A stretch of 64,000 nt of DNA from an uncultured Spirochaetota bacterium (GTDB lineage: Bacteria; Spirochaetota; Spirochaetia; JAFGXN01): positions 1 to 64,000 of the forward strand of contig CALXOJ010000001.1 of assembly GCA_944390005.1 (NCBI GenBank), read 5' to 3'. Below are positions 59,037 through 64,000 of the stretch, piece by piece; positions within the stretch are counted from its first letter, which is position 1; every line of letters starts with the position of its first letter. A model generated the notes under the pieces. That model had not been told where the DNA came from. It did not search any database and was given only the letters and a program-made list of their open reading frames with translations. The translations under genes and the position numbers were made by a program.

Positions 59037-60383
59037 ATGCAGGCTGTAAAAGAGGCGAATGCCGGACTGTTTAACAAATATATCGAGCTCATCGATCAAT
59101 TGGATCCTGTCAGATATGTCGGAACGGTCAAAAAGTGCACTTCGTCGATTATTATCAGTGAGGGGCCGCAAGCCTCTGTCGGTGAGCTTTGCGAAATTCT
59201 TTCTTTAAGAACCGGTGAAAAATTTTTGGCAGAGGTTGTGGCATTCGAAGAAAACGAGGTCAAGCTTTTCCCGTATCAATCCGTTGCTCATATTGAAAAA
59301 GGGAGTTTGGTAGCTGCTATGGGACGGCCGCTGTCGATCCCCGCATCGGAGGATTTATGCGGCCGCGTTATCGACGCTCTCGGCCGCCCGATAGACGGAA
59401 AAGGTCCGCTGCGGGTAGCGCATCACATTTCGGTCTTCAATCGCCGCCCTCACGTTTTGACGCGAAGACCGATCGATGAACGTATTCTGACCGGCGTCAA
59501 GGCGGTGGATTTTTTTACACCGTTAGGAAAAGGGCAGCGGATCGGGTTGTTTGCCGGAAGCGGTGTCGGAAAGTCGACTTTGATGGGAATGATGGCGCGC
59601 GACTCTTCCGCCGACGTTAACGTGATTGCTCTGATTGGTGAGCGCGGACGGGAAGTCCAGGAGTTTATCCGCGATTCTCTCGGAGAAGAGGGAATGAAAC
59701 GCTCTGTTATTGTTGTTTCCGACTCTTCGGATACTCCGCTCTCCCGTTTTCGCGGTGCTTACACGGCGACGACTATTGCCGAATTTTTCCGCGATCGAGG
59801 GAAAGACGTCATGCTCTATTTTGATTCGGTGACGCGGTTGGCGATGGCGATTCGCGAAATTGGATTGGCTGCCGGAGAAGTTGCCGCTTCCCGTGGGTAC
59901 ACGCCGAATGTTTTTGCCTCTTTACAGGAACTTTTGGAACGATGCGCAACTTCCGATAAAGGAACCATTACCGGAATCTATACCGTTTTAGTGGAAGGCG
60001 GCGATTTCGATGAACCGATAACCGATTGTGTACGTGCCATTATTGACGGACACATTATTTTAGATCGCAAATTGGCTGAACGAGGGCAGTATCCGGCCAT
60101 CGACATTCCCGCGTCGTTATCGCGGTTGGAAAGTGCCGTTGCCTCTCGTTCGCAGCGCCAGGCGGCGGTTAAATTGCGCACTCTGATCAGCGTTTACCGA
60201 GAGCGTAAAGACTTAATTGACGTCGGCGCTTACGTTAAAGGTTCGGATCGACTGACCGACGAAGCGGTGGAGAAGATGGAGCGTATCAACCGTTTTATTT
60301 GTCAGGAAACCGATGAAAGCGTTTCATTTGACGCCATTTGCGCCGAAGCCTCCTCCTTGACCGGCATCGAGGTGACGCCGTGA
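59037..60383 (+). CDS. fliI: Flagellum-specific ATPase FliI
   Basis: A 448-residue F1-like ATPase that energises type III export of flagellar proteins. Walker A is 'GLFAGSGVGKSTLMGMM', Walker B 'DVMLYFDSVTRLAMA', and 'REIGLAAGEVAASRGYTPNVFASL' matches the family. GGGAGGG precedes the ATG. The stop overlaps the fliJ start. Confidence 0.97.
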   Translation: MQAVKEANAGLFNKYIELIDQLDPVRYVGTVKKCTSSIIISEGPQASVGELCEILSLRTGEKFLAEVVAFEENEVKLFPYQSVAHIEKGSLVAAMGRPLSIPASEDLCGRVIDALGRPIDGKGPLRVAHHISVFNRRPHVLTRRPIDERILTGVKAVDFFTPLGKGQRIGLFAGSGVGKSTLMGMMARDSSADVNVIALIGERGREVQEFIRDSLGEEGMKRSVIVVSDSSDTPLSRFRGAYTATTIAEFFRDRGKDVMLYFDSVTRLAMAIREIGLAAGEVAASRGYTPNVFASLQELLERCATSDKGTITGIYTVLVEGGDFDEPITDCVRAIIDGHIILDRKLAERGQYPAIDIPASLSRLESAVASRSQRQAAVKLRTLISVYRERKDLIDVGAYVKGSDRLTDEAVEKMERINRFICQETDESVSFDAICAEASSLTGIEVTP

Positions 60384-60814
60384 AAAAATTCGTGTTTTCT
60401 CTTCAGTCGGTTTTAAATCTTCGTGAACAGGAAGAAAAATCGGCGCGCACAGAATTGGGAAAAAAAACAGCCGAGTGCGAACGCATTCGGGGAAAAATGA
60501 AGGCGCACATCGCGCTTTTGGATCGTTTTGAAGTGCCCGAAAACGGAGCGGTCGACTGGTCGGCGTATCAGCAAATCTCCGACTTTATTCGCATTCAAAA
60601 CCTCCGTCTGAAAGACGATTTAAGTTGTGCGGAAGAACGGCGGCAGAATGCGTTGGCGGTTTACCGCGAGGCGCGCAACCGTAAAAAAGTGTTCGAAAAA
60701 TTAAAAGAACGGCGTGAGCTTGAATTTCGCGCCGAAATGAAAGAGAAAGAAGACAAAGCGCTGGACGATCTATTTTCGTCTCGCGAGACTTATCACAGGA
60801 GTTTAAAAAAATGA
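60380..60814 (+). CDS. fliJ: Flagellar protein FliJ
   Basis: A 144-residue coiled-coil protein starting with GTG inside the fliI stop (GTGA). The N-terminal 'FVFSLQSVLNLREQEEKSAR' is typical of FliJ. It is a stalk-like partner of FliI. It overlaps the next gene by 4 nt. It is called flbA in older Borrelia nomenclature. Confidence 0.88.
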   Translation: MKKFVFSLQSVLNLREQEEKSARTELGKKTAECERIRGKMKAHIALLDRFEVPENGAVDWSAYQQISDFIRIQNLRLKDDLSCAEERRQNALAVYREARNRKKVFEKLKERRELEFRAEMKEKEDKALDDLFSSRETYHRSLKK

Positions 60815-61437
60815 AAATTCTTCGCTACAAAAACGATCGCAGCCGCAAATTGTTCCAAATCCTTATTTTACTCTTATTGATTGTCATCGCTTCGATGGGC
60901 GCTTTGATTGCCTTTGACTATTTGGGTTTGATTCGTTTGAATTTTATGAAACGGAGTTACGTCGATCCGAAATTTACGCAGCGGGTGGATTTGACCGGAA
61001 TCGATCTTTTAGACAGTGAACGGCTTTACAAAGTCTGGAGTTCGATGGATGAGTGGGAGTCGGAACTAAAGGCGCAAGTCGAATTGCTTTCTCTGAAAGA
61101 TAAAGAGGTTGATGAGAAAACAGCGCTTTTAAGTACGGAAACCGAGGCGTTTAAGAAAGAACAGGAGAGCAGAGCTGTTGCGGCGCGTGATAATTTGAGC
61201 CGTGAAGAAAAATTCTATGATATTACCGTTAATTTACTCGGTATGCCGCCGGAAACAGCTGTGAAAAGTTTGGAAAAAATGACTGATTATGATGTTATAG
61301 AAATTTTGAAAAGTGCCGATAGAATAGCAGAAGAGAGAAATCAAGGAAGTATGAGTTCTTACTGGCTTTCTCTCATGGATCCTGAAAAGGTGGCAGCAAT
61401 CAACAGGAAGCGTCTTCAATCACCGATAGAGGAGTGA
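60811..61437 (+). CDS. flbB: Periplasmic-flagellar collar protein FlbB (MotE-like domain)
   Basis: A 208-residue protein with one N-terminal transmembrane segment (IVIASMGALIAFDYLGLI), a long coiled coil (about 85-140) and a C-terminal MotE-like domain ('FYDITVNLLGMPPETAVKSLEKMTDYDVIEIL', in part, then 'SYWLSLMDPEKVAAI'). In spirochaetes the gene between fliJ and fliK encodes FlbB, the base of the collar that surrounds the motor in the periplasm. Its presence and position mark the organism as a spirochaete. Confidence 0.85.
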   Translation: MKILRYKNDRSRKLFQILILLLLIVIASMGALIAFDYLGLIRLNFMKRSYVDPKFTQRVDLTGIDLLDSERLYKVWSSMDEWESELKAQVELLSLKDKEVDEKTALLSTETEAFKKEQESRAVAARDNLSREEKFYDITVNLLGMPPETAVKSLEKMTDYDVIEILKSADRIAEERNQGSMSSYWLSLMDPEKVAAINRKRLQSPIEE

Positions 61438-61471
61438 CCGCAAAAGACCTTTCTGTTTGGGGAGGCTTCTT

Positions 61472-62935
61472 TTGATTGTTACAAGTCAACACTCATTTCC
61501 GTTTTCGGCATCGGAAAACGGAACATATGTTTCGAACGAACCGGCAGAGAACAACGGCGGAATGACATTTGCTGCACTTCTTAAAAAAGCAGAAAATTTT
61601 TATGAGCCGGCAATGGAGCAAGCCCGCAGTCGGGATGAAGAATTTTTTAACGAATCGATTTTAAACGAAAACAACGACTATCGGGTGGTTCCCGACGAGA
61701 ACGGAGTTTTGGTTACCGAAAAACGGAGCACAGACAACGAATTTGTTCATTCCGATTCGAAAAGCGAGGATTCGACAGATGAATCCGATGTTTCAGCCGA
61801 TCAGAAGGAAGCGGCGGTTGTCGCTGAAGAAAATAAAGACAGAAAAACCGACGTTTCGAAAGATAAAGAAGAAGTTCAAAAAACTCTTTCCGTCGCCGAG
61901 GCAAAAAAAGGAAAGGATTCATCCGATTCTGAAAAGAAGGTCGTCGGTGCGGAGCTCAAACACATTTCATCGGAAGAAAAACAATCTCTCATTGCATTGA
62001 CTGATAACAGTCAGCGAATCACCGGGGAAAAAGCGCAGAAGGGATCTCTTCATGCGGCAGATTCATCGCATTTGAACGGAAAGAACACTGAGGCAGCAGG
62101 CGGCGAATCGCAAAAGACGGAAACGCTGCGGAAAGCCGAAACGGTTGCGGCTGCCGTGATCCGATCCGATGCGAAGGCAAAGACCAAAAACGATGCCGAT
62201 CGAGAAACGCTTGCGGCAGACGGAAAGGCAAAGGCGGTTCCCAAAGAATCTGAAACTGCGAACCGATTGGACCGAATTGTAACGATTTCTGTATTGCGGG
62301 AGGAAGCCGGTCAAAAAGGAGAGGGGGCTCTTAACGCCGGTAAAAATCGAGTGCAGGGTAAAATGACGGCAGGTGAAGAGAAAAATACGGAATTGCGCTC
62401 CGATAAATCCGTGTTTGAATCAACATCGCTGCCGACCTCGATTCAAAGCGGGAAAGAAGCCGGCATTGCGGAAAATGCAGCGATTCGCCACATTACGAAA
62501 GCCGATTTGATTCGCGAATTAAAGGATCAAGGCAGTGTAGAAATTCTTCGGGAAGCAAAAATTCTGGTTAAAGAAGGTCAGTCCGGTGAAATCAAATTGG
62601 TTTTGCGTCCGCAAGAGCTCGGTACCGTAAAAATTAATTTGATTTTGGAAAATAAACATATAGTCGGCCGAATTTTTGTCGAAAATAATATAGTAAAGGA
62701 AGCTTTGCAGACGGCTTTCGGTGATTTGAAAGAGGTCTTTGCGCAGCAAGGTATGGAATTGGGAGCGCTTGACGTCTTTGTCAGTCAGGAGTCTCGGGAA
62801 GATTTTTGGCAGGCGGAAAACGATGATGCCGACACTATGCCGTTTAAATTGGCTCAGGCCGTCGGTGCCGTTGAAAAACATGCGCCGGTTGTGACTGTTT
62901 TAGAGGATTACAGCCGAGTCAATATAGAAGTATAA
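61472..62935 (+). CDS. fliK: Flagellar hook-length control protein FliK
   Basis: A 487-residue hydrophilic protein. Residues about 80-330 are low-complexity, rich in Lys, Glu, Ser, Ala and Asp and probably disordered, as in the molecular-ruler part of FliK. The conserved C-terminal domain is from about 370 ('GQSGEIKLVLRPQELGTVKINLI', in part, then 'QTAFGDLKEVFAQQGMELGALDVFV'). It sets hook length and switches export. The start is read as TTG at 61472 with GGGGAGG about 7 nt before it; a TTG at 61457 would lie before that site. Confidence 0.9.
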   Translation: MIVTSQHSFPFSASENGTYVSNEPAENNGGMTFAALLKKAENFYEPAMEQARSRDEEFFNESILNENNDYRVVPDENGVLVTEKRSTDNEFVHSDSKSEDSTDESDVSADQKEAAVVAEENKDRKTDVSKDKEEVQKTLSVAEAKKGKDSSDSEKKVVGAELKHISSEEKQSLIALTDNSQRITGEKAQKGSLHAADSSHLNGKNTEAAGGESQKTETLRKAETVAAAVIRSDAKAKTKNDADRETLAADGKAKAVPKESETANRLDRIVTISVLREEAGQKGEGALNAGKNRVQGKMTAGEEKNTELRSDKSVFESTSLPTSIQSGKEAGIAENAAIRHITKADLIRELKDQGSVEILREAKILVKEGQSGEIKLVLRPQELGTVKINLILENKHIVGRIFVENNIVKEALQTAFGDLKEVFAQQGMELGALDVFVSQESREDFWQAENDDADTMPFKLAQAVGAVEKHAPVVTVLEDYSRVNIEV

Positions 62936-62963
62936 AGCGTTAAAACGTTTTAATCGGAGGAAA

Positions 62964-63434
62964 ATGATGGAAATGTCGGGGATCAATCCGAGCGTACAGA
63001 TGAACCGTTATTTTAATGCCGAAGAGCGTCTTGGGTTGGAAGAAACCATTGCCGGGCTCAACAGCGATTTAACGGCAAATAATAAACGGGTTGCAAAAAC
63101 AGAAATGGGGAAGGATGATTTCCTTTTGATTTTGGTTAAACAGTTGGCCAATCAGGATCCGACTGCCCCGGTTGAGGATAAACAGTTTATTGCGCAAATG
63201 GCGCAGTTTTCGACGTTGGAGCAGATGACGAATATGGCAAACGGATTTACACGTTTGTCTGAAGCGATTTCTGCATCTCAATCGGCGGCTTTGCTTGGGA
63301 AAGAGGTTACGGTTATCGACGGCGATTCGACGGTCACCGGAGTTGTGGAAGAGGTGAAAGGCCGCGAATATCCGCAGCTGAAAATCAACGGTTATTATTA
63401 CGGTTTTGATAAAATCGAGAGCGTTCGCTCGTAA
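62964..63434 (+). CDS. flgD: Flagellar hook-cap protein FlgD
   Basis: A 156-residue hook-assembly cap. 'MGKDDFLLILVKQLANQDPTAPVEDKQFIAQMAQFSTLEQM' (seen in parts) is the core FlgD motif, and 'SAALLGKEVTVIDGDST' begins the truncated C-terminal region, which lacks the large beta domains of enteric FlgD. A GGAGG site lies before two adjacent ATG codons. It lies 28 nt after fliK. Confidence 0.95.
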   Translation: MMEMSGINPSVQMNRYFNAEERLGLEETIAGLNSDLTANNKRVAKTEMGKDDFLLILVKQLANQDPTAPVEDKQFIAQMAQFSTLEQMTNMANGFTRLSEAISASQSAALLGKEVTVIDGDSTVTGVVEEVKGREYPQLKINGYYYGFDKIESVRS

Positions 63435-63449
63435 ACAGGGGGTTCCGTT

Positions 63450-64000
63450 ATGATGAGATCTTTATATGCCGGTGTTTCCGGGTTGCAAAATCACCAGACG
63501 CGCATGGACGTGATTGGTAACAATATTTCCAATGTTAATACGGTCGGTTTTAAGAAAAGCCGCGTCAATTTTCAGGACATGATCAGTCAGTCGATCGGCG
63601 GTGCAGCGGCTCCCAACGAGGTGCGCGGCGGTATCAATCCGAAACAGGTTGGATTGGGAATGTCGGTCGCGTCTATCGATACAATTCACACGCAGGGAGC
63701 GTTTCAGTCGACCGGTGTCGTGACAGACGTCGCCATCAGCGGTGAAGGATTTTTTATCATGAGTGAAGGAGAAAATTCGTTTTATACCCGCAACGGTGCC
63801 TTTGATGTGGATAAAGACGGAATTCTCGTCAATCCTGCAAACGGAATGCGGGTCATGGGATGGCAAACGCAGAATATCGAAGGAACCGACGTTCTTTCGA
63901 CAGCGGACGATTTGACCGAGCTCTACATTCCTATCGGACAGAAAGATCCGGCGCGCCAAACCGGATTGGTCGAACTCTCCTGTAATTTGAATAAAAATAC
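63450..64000 (+). CDS. flgE: Flagellar hook protein FlgE, 5' part
   Basis: A 183-residue start of the hook protein that continues past the window. '[30 protein letters not shown]' (in part) and '[11 protein letters not shown]' are the hook signature. Lys165 (63942-63944) and Cys178 (63981-63983, in 'ELSCNLNKN') stand at the numbered positions that in Treponema denticola form a lysinoalanine bond between subunits. GGGG precedes the ATG at weak spacing. It lies 15 nt after flgD, as in the Borrelia and Treponema order. Confidence 0.96.
   Translation, partial: MMRSLYAGVSGLQNHQTRMDVIGNNISNVNTVGFKKSRVNFQDMISQSIGGAAAPNEVRGGINPKQVGLGMSVASIDTIHTQGAFQSTGVVTDVAISGEGFFIMSEGENSFYTRNGAFDVDKDGILVNPANGMRVMGWQTQNIEGTDVLSTADDLTELYIPIGQKDPARQTGLVELSCNLNKN

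Noticed and set aside
1-64000. CRISPR array or insertion sequence
   Set aside because: No regularly spaced direct repeats and no transposase or IS-type terminal repeat were seen anywhere in the window. The two Xer proteins are of the chromosomal type, not of an integron or phage.
1-64000. tRNA or rRNA genes
   Set aside because: No tRNA arm pattern or rRNA stretch was recognised by eye; a scan with a covariance model would be decisive.

Overview
The window looks like a chromosomal segment of a motile spirochaete, most probably a Treponema-like member of the Spirochaetaceae, with mid-40s to about 50 % GC by eye. The main reasons are the gene order mraZ-rsmH-ftsL-murF-mraY-ftsW-ftsQ-ftsA-ftsZ, then xer, TPR lipoprotein, dprA, topA, xer, hslVU, flgBC-fliEFGHIJ-flbB-fliK-flgD-flgE; the spirochaete-specific flbB gene between fliJ and fliK; and a FlgE with Lys165 and Cys178, the residues that form the lysinoalanine hook cross-link in Treponema. 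Species cannot be told from the sequence alone.

Layout. 1-7.2 kb is an accessory envelope and sugar region: two CsgG-like secreted proteins plus a lipoprotein, a sugar O-acetyltransferase, a small DNA glycosylase, a secreted GH3 beta-glucosidase and a coupled trio of unknown membrane proteins. 7.2-17.3 kb is a conflict-type island: an XRE regulator and a HEPN-like protein face a rightward operon of two CrfC-like dynamin GTPases, a tail-anchored protein, a 1076-residue HerA/VirB4-like ATPase with an internal glycine zipper, a WHH-type HNH nuclease toxin and a SUKH immunity protein. A 350-nt gene-free but strongly hairpin-rich stretch with its own terminator follows. 17.3-24.8 kb is eroding accessory DNA: an HU-like protein, small secreted or membrane proteins, a sialidase pseudogene, a frameshifted D-lyxose isomerase, an RCC1-repeat protein and a repeated 5' leader. 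24.8-28.1 kb holds a GNAT acetyltransferase, an MscS channel, endonuclease III and two paralogous exported proteins.

From 28 kb on the window is mostly core genome: cheW, a DegT-like protein without the PLP lysine, nadK, recN, two GH57 proteins around a DUF4912 protein (alpha-glucan metabolism), then the compact division/wall cluster from a MraZ-type promoter, the chromosome-maintenance genes (xer, dprA, topA, xer, hslVU) and the start of the large flagellar operon. Genes here overlap or touch almost without gaps, so from 37.8 kb to the end the window is probably read as one or a few very long transcripts.

The best candidate for an undescribed system is the dynamin pair / tail-anchored protein / HerA-type ATPase / HNH toxin / SUKH operon at 8375-16862, with its divergent XRE-HEPN pair and the structured RNA-like tail. 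The individual families are recognisable; the combination, and what the membrane-remodelling GTPases and ATPase do with the toxin, is inference.
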